DNA from: Nymphaea colorata
Taxonomy: Eukaryota > Streptophyta > Magnoliopsida > Nymphaeales > Nymphaeaceae
DNA: 60,000 nt
Reading direction: 5' to 3'
Assembly: GCF_008831285.2 (NCBI RefSeq)
Contig: NC_045141.1
Span: forward strand, 14,744,106 to 14,804,105
Every line of letters starts with the position of its first letter. Within the stretch, counting starts at the first letter, position 1. Shown in pieces: positions 35,265-49,108 of the stretch. The notes below the pieces were generated by a model. That model was given only the letters and a program-made list of their open reading frames with translations, had not been told where the DNA came from and ran no database searches. Both the position numbers and the translations under genes were made by a program.

Positions 35265-36334
35265 ACACAAAAAAATCCAAGTGAAAGAAACAAATGATAT
35301 AAATAAAAACATTATATTTTAATAAATAATAGCCCTAAAAGACAAATTGAAAACTGAGTTAGAAAAAATTAAACCGAATAACATTAACTAGTTTACATCA
35401 GATTCGAGATAAAAAAATATCAAGTGTGTCCAAATAGCCACTTTACGTGCAAATATGGTAACACAAGTTTACTGACCTTACTGACGTACCCATTTGACTT
35501 ACATTTGAGCTTGCAAACCAAACAGGTCCATTTCCAACACTAGATCTAAAAGCAAGATCCATGTCCAACTCAGTTTACCTTCCTCAGCCATATCCCAATT
35601 GAACTGAAAGCCGGACAAGCTAGGTGTAGTAGAGGGCGAACCCTAATCAGATTTAAAAATGAAATCTAGTTCAAATTTAGGGAGATCTAAGTGTCGCTCT
35701 TGAAGCAGATAACTTGTGAAGTGAACGCACAATCCAATCAAATATAGAAACATATTCAGATACGCATAGGGTCAGTTCAGCTATAAGTTTTAGATACCAT
35801 TTAGGAGAGGGAATAAAACAAAAAGTTAAGTCCGATCTAATTTCTTCTATTTTTGAACATCTGACAACTGCCCACCAGGTTAGGAGATTGAACTTGAGAC
35901 CTCCAAGCTGAAGGTGTGCAAGAGTTCGATATCCATGGATAATTAAGGGAGCCTCTACCAGATCCCAGCCTCCGAATCAATAGCTGTCCTGTTTCCCTAA
36001 CCAACAAAAAGATTAGATGCAATTCGAACCATAGGCCCACCAAAATTAGATTGGGTTCCGATTAAACAGTTACAGCCATTGGTTGATTGCCATCAAACAC
36101 CAATCCCAGCCATAGGCTGTGCACTTGCATTATCTATATTCTGAAATCAACCATAAACTGATTTTAATATATATTAAGAATTCACGGATCAAGAGAACCA
36201 AATCAACAAACCAAAAGATGATAACAGAAAGAACAAAATGAAAATAAAGCTGAGGATGAACAGAAAGTACAAATTGCAATTATGTAAACATTGATGAGAA
36301 CCATCTCCATTTCCTCAGGCCCGTGACTTGGGAA

Positions 36335-39300
36335 TCAACCATCCTCGGTACTTTCTGACTGCATAAGTTGTTGGAGTTTTCTTCCCAAAGAAGCTTGTTT
36401 GTGTCTGTGGTCCTCATCTGATTGCCCAACATCCTCAATGACCATATAATTTGATTTGTCTTGGGCCTGAGTGGACTGCGATGCTTTTCGAGGTCGGCTC
36501 TTTAGAAAGCTTTTCGAATATAGAGATCCAAATACGATACCCTGTTTGAGCACAAGTAAGGTTATTGAGCTTCCTATAGTACTGGAAAGGTATTCTATCA
36601 ACTCGTTGAGAGGGAAAGGATAATACTCACAGCACCAGCCATCTGTTCCCAACTCAAGGGATGTCCAAACCAAACACAAGATAACAAGATGCTCACCAAC
36701 TGCAGTTTGATAAAAGGAGCACCTCAAAAGACCAGATTTTGAGAATCTACAAACAAGATTCAATTGGACAAAAACTTCCACACCTGTCTTGTCGTCATAA
36801 TTGTCGCAAATGTCAAAGCCCCAAACGTGCGGATTGTGTAGGAAATGAAGAACTGGCTAAGTGTTGCTACCTACACATTCAGCCATCAGTTAGCTACCAA
36901 AGATTAACATTCTACAATAAGCATGAAATTATGCACTTTAAATGCCAGAGACCAACAAATTTGAGGTTTGAATCTCACTGTAGAGAGCAGTATAACATCA
37001 AGGAGACAATCTCTGTGACGATACACAAAATCTATGGCCAGCAGAAGATGTCCTTGCATGATGAGCCCTGAAACGAGCAAGACAATGAAGTCCACAAAAT
37101 TCATAAGCTGGAGGATCATAGTGCTTTCTCCTGTGACAGCAATGCACAGAGTTATGCAGACCAAAGTGAACTAGTTTCAATTCTAAGCATTAAAACGTGA
37201 TGCCTTTCTTTGTTCTTTAAAGGTGAACAGAAGAACAGAAACCCATGATTCCAGGCTCAAATGATAATGACATCTTGCTGTCTACAAGACACTAGGGACT
37301 GAAAACAATAATAATCTCTCAATTTGCTTCTGGTCTCCTCCCTTCGATCATTAGTAAGTATCCCTGTCTCCTACGTCCTTTTCATAGAGATAATCAAACT
37401 GCCATACTCATTGCCCAAAACCTAGAGTTCCATGGGTAAGCAAAGCACATTGAAATTGATTGTCAGTTGACAAGGGAAACATGCTTGAATTTTACTATCG
37501 TCTCACATACATGAATGTTGAGATGTAGTCAGGACCATGTGATTATGTATTCACAAAAGTCTACCTGCTTCCCAGATTCATGACTTCATGGACAAGGTTG
37601 GAATGGTTAAAATTATGTCATCTCAACCTGGAGGGGAGCATGGAAATAAAATATGTTGTGTTACTCAATTGTATGATATGTGTAACTTTAGGTCAGTGCT
37701 TTGATAATGGTTAACAATTTTTGTTTAATTCACTTGCTGCTACTACAATGCACAGTTATTGGAAGCATTGTATTAGGCCATTTTCAGAACAACTAAAGCC
37801 TACAAAAAGGATTGACCCTTTCATGCTGCAATAAGAATGCTGAGCCTAGTGCGCCATCTTCCCCTTCATTCTCTCTCTTCTCTTGTTCTGATAAGTTATA
37901 AGATTAAATGTATAAGCAGGCAAATTAGTATAGGTTAAATTGATATTTCGTCAGTACTTTGGCAATGATGTATGACATTGCTCTAGTTAAAGTCTTATGA
38001 ACCCAAATATCATTCATTTTGTGTCCCCATTTCCCTATTTCTTTACAGAAAATAAATAGATTCTTTCTGCAAGACCTTGAGAATAAAAGCAATTTCATGC
38101 ACAGGCACATGATAAATAAGATAGCACACCATATCTCAAACTAAAGAAATAATACAAGATAATAAAAACTAGATAGTAATACCATGGAAATGAAAGAAAA
38201 GGTATAGCATCAGTGACTCACCACTTAAGCTAAGAATACATGAGCATAATGTAGTATAGAATATTTGGTTGTAAATTTCCATATTATAACCCTTAAAAAG
38301 TTTGTCTTGGAATGTGCTGGTAAATCCATCAAACCTGTGAAGCATACAACAAAGGCCCCATGTAAAAAAAGTTGGATGGTTCAATTATGTTAAAGATTGG
38401 TGGATCAATAACACAAAAGTTCAGAATTCAGATTTATTAAAAGATGAAGAAATGAATACAATTATATAAACAACAGAATTAGAACTGCACAACACCAATA
38501 TAGGAGGAAAAAGGAACATCGGAATCTGCACACCTAGATAAAGCATATACCACCAATAATGTGCCCCATCCACTTTCCAGAAGGAAGAAGTGCATTTCAA
38601 GATTGATGACCAGTGTAAGAAAGAAAACCAGTTTCCAACCCAAGAACTACATGAACCAATCTCCAATTTCCATTCAGTGGGCAACAACGATTCTGTTGAT
38701 TATTTTAAATCGTGATTACTCAGTGCACTCTATATGGAAGTGTTCAGTCATCAAAACTCGACCACAAGGGCTTTTCCTGAGTCTTCTGAACTTCTTAAAC
38801 TAGCACCCTACTTCCATTGGGATGACAACTCCTATTTATTAGAGGAAAAGAACAACCCCTCACAAAGAGAAAGGAGAAAATATAAAACCTGTGCTAACCA
38901 TTTAAACATTTGAGCATCAAAATAACTTGAAAAGCCTTCAACTAGGTCAACTGATACTTCTTCCTAAAGCTTATCATTCACCTCATTGATAATTTGGGAT
39001 GTGCAGGTATGTTTATTTGTTATTTTTTTCACCCTAAGCACTGCCAATAAAATCATCATGCTACTGTCCATCTGATGATAGTTGGAGAAGGCAAACCAAG
39101 CAAGGAAAAAAAGGGAAAACCTTTAAACACAAAAATGAGCCTAGGAAGAGGTCAGTGCCCATGTTTCTTGCATACATTTAGAAAAGAATAGCATTAACAA
39201 AGAAACCTGAGAACATGCACAATCCCTTGATGTCACCAACCAAACAGTCCGAGACTCTGAAACGTGACTGCATTACTTGATTCATGCCTTCAACATGAGC

Positions 39301-42300
39301 ATATCAAGATAATTACTAGAGTTTCAACAGTTTAAACACTCTTCTTCATTCTCAAAAACTAAAAAGCAAAAACACGAAGCAGTAACTTGTTCACAAAACT
39401 TCAGTGGCCGTATAATTATTATGATCAAAGAGATAAGATTTTTCAAGTTTCAACATCTTACTGATTCGTTAAGAATGGTCAAACAAAAAACCAAGTTTAA
39501 ATAGACAAACAAGAATACAAAAGGTACCCGAGATAGCCCATCATGAGAGTTACACCCCAAACCGTGCTCTCTCTTCCTGAGCTGTATGGATTAATGTCTC
39601 CCCCTGCCTGCACCAACAAAAAAAGATAAGGTGATTTTCTCCATTTTTGCTCCACCAACCCAATAACTTGACAATCGATATAACCATTTTGATTTTTTTT
39701 TCAAATCCTTTCTGTATGAAAAATAACAGCAAATGAACCATCCGATTAGGAACTGACAAGATTTCTTGCCAATAGAAACCTGAGAAACCAATAAACTAAA
39801 AAAAGAAGAAGTTGATTAAAATGGCCTAAGCAAATTCCTCATGTTGACTACATGGACACAGAAGTGGAGGATAGTTGGTTCGAAAGGCAAATAAGAACAA
39901 AAACAATATTAATGCAAAGAATGCACACAACCCAGGAGTATCCATGCAACCTCCTATGAAAAGACCTTTCATGCAAAATTATAGAGAGAACGTGGCTGCA
40001 ATCAAAACATTCCATGACTAACATAATCCACCAGCCCAGTCTGCAAACTTTTAGTGAAAATGCTGCTGCTTTTGATGTCCTTGACATTGGACGTAGAAAC
40101 AATTACGTCAACTAAACAAATATGCAAACATGAACAGACATGGGAAATGAAACTTAAACCTTTGTCACAGAATGGAATAGAACTCCACTGGTTCCTCACA
40201 AACATTTTGCTAATCTAACAGTCCTGTATAGCTACCAGTAAGAAGCCAATTTTATCGAAGTCCACATGCAACAAATTACCTCAACTTCACAATGAAATCA
40301 GAGGTGGGAGAAGACTTCTGACCAATCAGCTCGAGCTGTTCATTTGCTTGTTCTGGGATTGGGTTGTGATGGAGTAGAAAGAATAATGGCCAGTCTTAAA
40401 ACCATAGCCATAAATGTCTTTCTATTGGTGAGATTTTTCTCAGGTATTTTTTGCCAAAGTATTTTTTTTGGGGAAAAAAATTGAATTTAGAAAAAAATAA
40501 AAAATCAAAATATTAGGTAAAAAATAAACTAATAAGAAGACATAAAAAAATGCCTAGTTAATGATAAAAATGATAAAGTAATAAGCATTACATTGTATCC
40601 TAAGTCACATGGGTACTTCAGTAAGGTCCATGTACCCGTGTCGCCGTACCCGTACCCAAAATAGGTACTTTGACACTTGTACCTATAGATCCAAACTGCT
40701 TAATTTTATTTTGATTTAATTTTTTCCACCTTACTTTTTATTTTATTTTTTAGATGTGAAAATTCGATTGATGTTCATATTTGACTAGGGGGCTGCTTGG
40801 TTGTCCATATATTTAAAGTTTTTCATAGGTTTCTTAAACACACTGCTGCAAGAGCCATTGATATATATTTTCTATGTTATTTATTTGTTTATGTTGATGT
40901 ATATTTTTTATTTTGATACATATTTTCTAAGTATTTCTTATTGTTTATATATATATATACGGCCGTACCCTCACACCCAAGTTTTTTAAAAATGGTCAGT
41001 ACCCGTACTCGCACCGGCACCCGTACCTATGTGACATAGATTGTATCTAGGAGGTCACATTAAATACCTAAAACAAGAAGAAATAAAACAATGAAACATA
41101 AGTTGAAAAAAATGAAAACAGAAAATAAAATAAAAAAATAAATGAAAAATCGCAATAAATTATTTTTAAATTTTTTTTTTTCAAAATATCGCTATTTTTC
41201 CCTTTTTTCGTTTTCTTCATTTTTTTGTTAATATCATGATCTTTTCAAAAATATCACACTATTTGTTAAAACAAGGGCATTTCAGTTAATCACAAATTCA
41301 CAATAGCAAGGGGAACTATTTCACACCCATAAGAATCTTTTCCAGAAGTCATCAATTAACACCATTCAACCGAAAGATTGGTATGATGGTTTCAAGATAC
41401 TCAAGAATAAGGCCACTTTTTCACAAGTGATTTGAGCTACTCAAAGTAATGCCATAACAGCCGTTTAAAATCATCATCCAAAAAAAACTTTTAGCTAGAA
41501 AACAGATGTCTGAATCTGCAGAAATATGAATTTGCCTATAATTACCGGATAGAGAATGAAAAGTGTACAACCAACAGTCACTAACACAGCCAATAGATAT
41601 TCCTGCATGTTATATCGCTTTTGCATAATGAATGTACCCCAAACCTGCAAGACCAAAGTTAAGATCAGCAACAGAATGTAACTTTCCTGAAAAAAAAGCA
41701 AAAAATAAAATTGTCAATAACAATTGCAGAACTTGAAACATATTTATGTGACTGTGTTCCATATAGAGCAAAAGCAAGTACAACAGTATACATGTTTATG
41801 ACATAGCCACAAATACCAGTAATATTTTGAAAATACTGTTACTTTATAGCCAAAAAAAGAAGGTTTTTAATGTACTTTTTGTGTTGTTTAAGGCACTTAA
41901 GCTACTTTAAACATATGACAAAATTTTTTGAAAAAAAATTGGTGGAAAATTCACAATTCATAATTTTTTCTGCTATTCTTCATATATTTTTTATTTAAAA
42001 AAATCCAAAAAAAAAACGAGAGAAAAGCTTCCTGAGAATGATATTTGTGACTGATTTATCAACTACATAAAGAAAATGCACTCCTGATCAGCAAAGCTGA
42101 TTTTTCAATCACCAATTAAAATAAAGCCAGTACACATAACGTGTACATACAGTCAGCAATATTATCATCACATTTTTTTTTCCTACAAGAGATTGCTGGA
42201 ACAGATTCAAGAAAGGCAGTCAGCTACGACTTCACAAGTGGAGCCAACAAGAGTGTCTTGATAAGTTTCTATCATATCAACTTTCTGAAGGCATAAATCA

Positions 42301-45086
42301 TAATGCTAAGATGTCTGTGTCCATTACAGGAGCATGGCTAGCCTTTTCCACCCTATACCTTATGGGGCCAAAACTGACTTTGTTTGATAAGAGGTTGGAG
42401 TGTGGCACACAACAACTCAATGGAAATTGTGCCTGAAAGAAATGGTTGAATGCTAAGAGTAGCTTTAGCATTCATGCCTTCGCCACTTCCCTTATGTCTG
42501 GTGCTGGTGAAAGACTCTAACAGTATGAAAGCTAATAGGAACCTACAAAATGCGAGAACAGCTTTACTTTTCTCTCTTCCATGATTTCAAGCTCATTTTT
42601 CTCTTTCGCATTATTTTTGAGTTTTTTCCTTCCATTCTCTGGGTAAACTTTTTTTAATTTACAAAAGAAATAAGAAAAATCAATCCATAGAGAAAATTGA
42701 GAAAAAAAATCAGGAAAAATCATGAAAAAATGTTCTATATAAAAAATTCATCACATACATAATGTTCATAATTCATCATTCATAAGCCGTAATATGTTAA
42801 CAATACATTAAGAAAATAAAATATTTATTTTCATAAAATAAATAAAAACCTATGGTAAACTTTTGAAAACAATAGAAATATACAATAAAACTTCAAGATG
42901 CAGTGTACTTTTTTGTAGAAGAAGAAACACAAAAGCCCTCTTTTTCTAAACAAATAGGTTTCCCACAAGCAAATCTCCCTTCAAACTGAAATTTTCTCTC
43001 TCAAATCGATGATTTATTCGAAATTTCTCCCTAAAACCACCCAAAACCCTCTCTCTCTCTCTCTCTCTCTCTCTCAGAGCTCTTATAAGTATTAGAAATG
43101 AAAGGGAGAAAGGGTTTTATAAAAGAAATAAATCAAAAGGAGCATCATGCCCCCCTTTTCTAAATATTGCACCATATCTTAGGATAGCATTAGTTTCAGT
43201 TGGATTGTACAATATAGCAGACGTATCATATGATATGAACAATACATCTTTTGCACATGTTATATCGTAGGTATCTTATACCTTTATATGATACGTATCA
43301 TATGACATGCCTCCTTAACATACAATACAGATAACACTGGTTGAAACATCTCAAAATTAATACTAAAATAAAAAATTGTGAGTGCACAAATAGGTGTCAG
43401 CACAATTACGCAATAAGACAAGATAAATTAACATCTGATGAATAATAACAAAAAAAGACCATCTGACACAGTAATAAGGGCTTCTTACCATCACAGGTAT
43501 CATCTTGGCACATTTTGCTAGGGTTTGAACAGGGAAGCTGACATATTTAAGAGCCTGCCACAATCATTTCATAGTCACCACAACATTAAAGTACTAACTA
43601 TTAGTTGCTTATAGGAGAACAGCAAAAAGAAGATGTGTCACCTCATATTGGCATGTTGTTGTCAAGATGTTTGATACAGACACAGCACAATACTTATATA
43701 GTGGAGCCACAGGATCCAGGGCCTTTTTGTTAACCTGTAAAACGAAGGATTTACTAGCAAAGAATTAAGAGTTTAATGCTTTATAAGGTAGCTGATTGAC
43801 AAATCCAGGAAGAAATTTGCCATAGCTTACCAGAACGGCACCTGCAGCTGCAGTTGATGTAGTAATACGGTTGCAGAAAACAATGAAAAGGGAGTACTTG
43901 AAGAACTCACGATCTTTACCATATGGAACTCTCATAATCCTTTCCTGGGGAATATTCGCTTGTCAATATGACATGCTATAACCAACCTTGCACTGGGACT
44001 AAATAATTTTTCATCACTAATGGGTCCCATGAAAACTGACAGGCTTCTTGAAAGTACAAAAGCAGAGTCACAGCGATCTGGAACACCATTGCTACTAGAA
44101 TATTGCATACCTTAACTGGATTGAAAGTAGGAAAGGCTAATTTAACCAACACTACCTGCTCGACTATCTACAAATCCTCTCCTTCTATGCAAAGTCCTTA
44201 TATAATTCCATAACAGGTAAAGACAGTTCAGCAGGCATTTTACCAACTATGTCACACGTTATTAACATACGATTATTTATATACTTCATGATCTTACAGT
44301 AAGACTACACTTTCCCCATTAGCAAGAAAACGAAACGAAAAATAAACCGTCTGTTATTTGTGCGTGAGTTTTAATAACCACGACCAACACCAATAAACCA
44401 TCAAGAAAGAATTACAAACAATCTCGCTCGAGGAAACCTAACAAATGTCACGAGATAGAGAACACAATTATCGTGAATGCGCACTTTTTTGAATGGCATA
44501 AAATTTACGGCGGGAAATGTAGTTTTCCAAGAAAATTTCCACCTCTAACTACAGATTACAGCTAGGACTTGGGAGGCGGACGGAGCCGAAGGAGATTGAA
44601 ATAAAAATTGGCTTGGACATCCATGCAACTACTGCCCTGCACACATAGCCAGAACTTTTACATACATAATTTTTTAACAAGAATCATGCCAATGATGGCA
44701 GAAAGGTGTATGAAGCCTTGTTTAGATGCATCGATGAGAAAAAATGAGAGTTGAATCCATTTTCAGGCATACGATCGAACGCTTGGTTGCCAGAGAACTG
44801 CACCTTTTTGGCCCTACCAACACCCGACTATGAGTTTCCCTCTCGTTTTTCCCCGCGACTCCCGAGCATCTAAGCGACACAGGAGCAGCATTATCCAGGG
44901 AGGTGAATTGGGTAGTACCTGAAGAACTCCATAAATAACCAGCGTGACCATGATCCCTCCCACGGAGATCACCCATTTGAGCAGCGTCCTCTCCGTCTCT
45001 GAAGCACAACCGGGACCAGCGTCGATCAAGCCGCGCGGGTGAGAAAGAGGGGAACCAGTGTTGGCAGTCGCGGCTTTTGTCGCCAT
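36335..45086 (-). CDS. UTR5: UDP-galactose/UDP-glucose transporter 5-like, copy B (11 exons)
   Basis: A paralogue of copy A with the same role and exon structure. CDS (minus): 45086-44919, 43944-43831, 43734-43642, 43554-43489, 41644-41546, 39607-39528, 38334-38222, 37067-36979, 36870-36784, 36699-36631, 36541-36335. All introns are GT-AG, the frame is open and the product is 394 residues. Exons 1-10 are identical in length to copy A. The last exon runs on to KLQQLMQSESTEDG. It has the same SLC35B-type signatures (GIMVTLVIYGVLQ, KKALDPVAP, FDGFTSTFQDKLFKGY, TIRTFGALTFATIMTT) and multiple hydrophobic segments. The start at 45,086 fits the length of family members. However, the frame is open upstream to an ATG at 45,227, which would add 47 residues. 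This copy keeps its own leader and upstream flank, so it is the likelier functional one. Confidence 0.92.
40600..41039. mobile_element. hAT-like MITE in intron 5 of copy B
   Basis: A 440-base insert flanked by a perfect 8-base duplication ATTGTATC (40,592-40,599 and 41,040-41,047). Copy A has one ATTGTATC at the matching point (about 21,353). The ends are inverted repeats, CTAAGTCACATGGGTAC and CTATGTCACATAGGTAC (15 of 17). The subterminal DNA is rich in GTACCCGTACCC-type words in both orientations. It has no coding capacity, so it must have been moved by an enzyme made elsewhere. Confidence 0.92.
43051..43077. repeat. (CT)n microsatellite in intron 4
   Basis: A CT tract that is longer than its unit-1 counterpart (about 25,211-25,224), so it has expanded or contracted since the duplication. 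Confidence 0.9.
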
Positions 45087-45450
45087 CGACGTCGTCTTGG
45101 CTTGTGATGGTGGTGATGATAGCAATGATGGTGGCAGTTCATTGGAGGTGGGAGTGAGTGGAGCAGCGGAGCTCCTTGTTCTTAGTCCCCTTGTTCTTAG
45201 TCCCATTCTGCTGCTGTCCTGCATCATGCCTGGGAAACAATGAGAGGGATGATAGGGCAATATCCGACACAGCCATCCTCTCTCGTGTACCTTCCATCCT
45301 CTCTCTCGTACCTTCCTCACTTTTTTTTGTTACCTAACTTTCTACTGTAGAACAGAAAGGGCACTGCCAAAGATGCCAATCAACCATGTACGAAGGCAAT
45401 GGCGTGTCGGCGATTTCTGAGACCGTCGATCTGTAAAAGTAGGGAAGGCA
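45087..45450 (-). promoter_or_regulatory. 5' leader or N-terminal extension and promoter region of copy B
   Basis: Directly upstream of the copy B start. The first 141 bases are open in frame with exon 1 from ATG 45,227 (MMQDSSRMGLRTRGL then Ser/Pro-rich). Further upstream lies CT-rich DNA (ACCTTCCATCCTCTCTCTCG on the plus strand). I find no certain TATA box. Confidence 0.4.
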
Positions 45451-46316
45451 TGGCATGGCAGCAGGTGATTTACGAAGGAACGGGAGCTGCACAGGATTAA
45501 TGGCGTCGTGGGAGCCACCCGTGAATGGGTAGGCAAAATTTTTAGGCAGTCGGCCTTGGAATTGGGATGCAGAAACTAGGAACAGCAGGTGATGCTTCCA
45601 ATCCCTCTGAAACTAGGAATTGGTAGTTGGTTCGTAGGCAGCCGCGTGGTGAGCACAGAGGAAGCTGTTCTTTCGCTTTTTACTAAAATTGGTTGGTATT
45701 TGATTATATATCGTAAAGGGTAGTAATCGAAGTAGTTTAATACCAACAGATGTTTCACTTTCATACTGAAATAAAAGTTTGTCATACATTTGTCCTTCGT
45801 CATTCATATCAGTAAAAAATCGTAGTAATGAGACAGTCACATTTGAAACAACGTAATCTAGGGGATGCTTGGATGATAGAGGATCAACAAGGGTTTAGGT
45901 CGCACTAAAATTTTTTATCGTTGGGCATTATAAACAATAGCTGCTTCGCCATTTTAATTAACGACCTTTAATGTTCCTTACTTTAAGAATGCTGCATGCA
46001 GAACTTAAAAATAATTTTCATGAAATTAATATTCTTTTCAAATTGTTGGTCGTGGCAAAGGCTGCATTTATTTTCGAAATAGGTAAAGAAAGTGCTAATA
46101 TTTAATTGGTATCACAAGAAAAACAAAAAAATAATAAGTTTATAACCTTAAAAAAAATGACATGCTTAAAAACAATAAAAACAAAGTAGATATTGCAAGT
46201 TACTATTTAAACAATAAAAACATAACACATCAATGTCTTCTTCTCCAATATTATAGCAGGTCATTATTTAGAAAGAAAAACAACCAAGTATAGATACATA
46301 AAAAAAATATCAAAAC

Positions 46317-46318
<2 letters not shown>

Positions 46319-46359
<41 letters not shown>
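46319..46359. repeat. (CT)n microsatellite
   Basis: About 40 bases of CT without interruption. Confidence 0.95.
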
Positions 46360-46363
<4 letters not shown>

Positions 46364-46991
46364 TTTTCAATATCAAACATGGAAATGTTTTTGGCTTTCT
46401 TATTTTATCGACATCGTTGAGATGGCCCTCCGTGATTGATTGTTACCTAAAAGTATAAGAAAGTTTGCATAGTAAATGTGCTATATTTCTTTCTTTATTT
46501 TTCCTTTTTATAGCATATTTGTAATGAAGCTTTTTTATTTTTATTTAGGTAACTTAAACTTACCATACACTAGGGGATGAAAAACGCATTCTTAAAATTA
46601 CAGATACAGGGCCAACTGAGAAAAAGCTCACAGAAAAATGCACTCTTAAAAGTACAGCGACAAGAGAACACTCTTAAAAGTTTAAATATAACGATTTGAT
46701 TTAAATTAAATATCCATTTATAAAACAAATGGCTTATTTGCCAACATCACATCATACAACGACGAATAATAATTTTCCCAAGAGAACATGTCACAAATTT
46801 GAAAAAACTGTTCATTATTATGCAATTGATTTATAGTAATGAATTGAATTAACAAAGTCCTCATTCAACCAATGAAAGTATGTTGCCATTACAGAAGTAG
46901 TATGGAAATTTATGTTGAGAAGTGGTGTTCACTCCCTTGAGTAGAGATTACATGAGTTGGATGATGACCGTAAAAATCTATTTATTTAAAT

Positions 46992-47311
46992 TAAGGTTAG
47001 GCATCGGGCCTGCCGGTTTGACCCTCGAAACTCAGGCATGAGCTCGGCCCGACCATTAAAACCGAGGTTCAAGCTGGCCCAATTAAATTAAAAATATATT
47101 GTTAATACAAAATAATATATAAATATAATTAATTATAATAAAATATTATATATATATATGTAAATTAACAAAATAAATATTTAAAAAATAATAATTGGGC
47201 CCATCGGGACTTATTGAGCCCAACTGGGCCAGCCCGATAAATTTTTTTCCGAGACCGAGTCGGGCTGGGTACCGGTTACCTATAGGCTGCTCCGCTCGAT
47301 GCCCAACCTTA
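46992..47311. mobile_element. MITE related to the element at 21,804
   Basis: The ends TAAGGTTAGGCATCGGGCC and, inverted, TAAGGTTGGGCATCGAGC are good inverted repeats. GC-rich subterminal GGCCCGACC/GGGCCAGCCCG words surround an AT-rich core, as in the other two copies. The flanks (ATTTAAAT and ATGGACTA) do not form a clear duplication. Confidence 0.7.
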
Positions 47312-49108
47312 ATGGACTATGACTTTTAGTTGAGATAAAAAAAATCATGAGGAACTTTGTGCTACGGATCCTTTTCTTTCATTTATTAGTTAAGGCTATA
47401 AATAGAGGTTGATGCCTGTATTCAAGTTCTCTAGATATCTGCTGGCAAATGATAGTTTAGAAATATCTTTCACATCTTTCTTCTTTCCTCCATCTTTTTT
47501 TTTTTTTGGTTTTTTTAAACTTTCTCAACAGGATATAAGACTTAAGTCATGGCCGGGGTAGAGGCAAGTGTGGGCATTTGTCCACACAGACCCATAGAAA
47601 GTGCCTTTTTTCATATTGAAATTTCACCTTATTTTTTCTACCTTTTAAATATTTAAAATCATATAACTAGTGCTTCTTAGCCAGAGCAAAATAGTAAAAG
47701 TTTACACCTGATCAAAAAGTTGTAAGAAACAGCTAGGGGATCGTTTCACAAAATACACATAGTTTTAGATGCACTTTAAAACCGCTCCTCAAGCTTCGTT
47801 TATAGCTGAAAATTGCACATAATCTTTACTATTGTTAAAATGTCCTTTTGATTAATTTGTTTATTGGGAAAACACAAACTTATTTGGAAATATTTAAATA
47901 CGATGATCCACCGGGCACAGCTAAAGTGGTTGATAAAAAATACTCAACATAATAATGCTTTCTTTTAGGGCTTTCAGTCAGGCGGCATTTGATCACTAAT
48001 TAGATCTGTAGACTTAAAGGTAATGGATGTATGGTTGGTTCAATCTGCTAAAGGTATTATTGTATTAATGACAATGAACATTAAACTGATGCAAAGTGCT
48101 TTTTGTTAATTAACTATATTAAAAAGGGTTTATTTTTCTTCCCATTTCATTGCATTGCAACAAGCAGGATAAGTCGTGTTTTCTCCTAAAAATCTTGTGT
48201 GTTTTTCAGAACAACCGATTGGCCGGCGGATTTGGACTGCGCTATATAATGTGTTTCTAGTTTAAGTCGTTTGGAGAGGGGGCCGGGGAGGGGGTTATGT
48301 TCATATTACTATAACGGGGTGGTCTTATATGCAAGTTACAATATAGCTTTGGACCTAAGTTACAATATAGCTTTGGACTTTGTAATAAAGCGAAAAGAGA
48401 TACTGATATGCAAGTTGAAGTATAACAGGGGTGTCATCCTAAGATACTGAAAACAGTCATAGACCCCATAAGGGGATGAAAAAAAGGAGTCAAGAGTTTT
48501 GATGTTTACTCGAATGATTGGATTACCTTTTTATTCATCCAAAAATAAAGAGAGAGAGAGAAAAAAAAAAAGAAAAATCCATCTAATTGATAGATTGATT
48601 AGCACAATGCTAGGGTTCAAAAAAAAAATCAAAAGTAAACAAAAAGAAAATAAAACTTATCTCCTCCTTGCGGCGTTGCTAGCAATCCAATGGAGGAGCC
48701 ACATGGACATGTGCATAATGCAAAGGTGCATAGGCCTATGTATATAACCAGTTTTGCCTAAGTGAACAATGAGATTAAATTGGGGTTTTAAACCTAAGTA
48801 TGAAGGTGAAAATACGTTATATTTAGGGGGTGTTTGATTACCTTGTATTTGTGATTCGCTTTCGGAAAAGAATTCTCTGCTACCCATCTTTTGCAGAAGT
48901 TATATTATTGTCTGAAATCACAAAAAACAGATGTAAGGGGTTGGCATCAAGCCAGCCTTTGCAGACGTTGATAAGGTTGAGATACATAGTTTAAGAACTT
49001 TCCTGCTGCAAGTTAAAGGCCATGTTGCATGTGATCCCCTTCAGCCTTTCTTCTCCAGTCCCCAGTCCCCATTGTTAGCTTTCAAGAACATGGGGTCATC
49101 GTTCCAAC

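Larger units (their letters stand above)
45911..47930. other. Unit-2-specific DNA, no gene seen
   Basis: About 2 kb replaces the 1 kb found at the same place in unit 1. It contains a (CT)n tract, a MITE at 46,992-47,311 and AT-rich sequence. A retroelement-like phrase near 47,545-47,640 (ATGGCCGGGGTAGAGGCAAG) resembles other dispersed remnants in the window. Confidence 0.5.
34186..48975. repeat. Tandem segmental duplication, unit 2
   Basis: The second copy of the segment described for unit 1. The junction lies at about 34,180-34,197, where the right-end sequence (CAGCCTTTGGAGG) meets the left-end sequence (TCAGCCATCCAATG). Unit-2-specific DNA includes about 34,825-35,205, about 36,035-36,112, the element at 40,600-41,039 and about 45,911-47,930. 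Confidence 0.92.
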
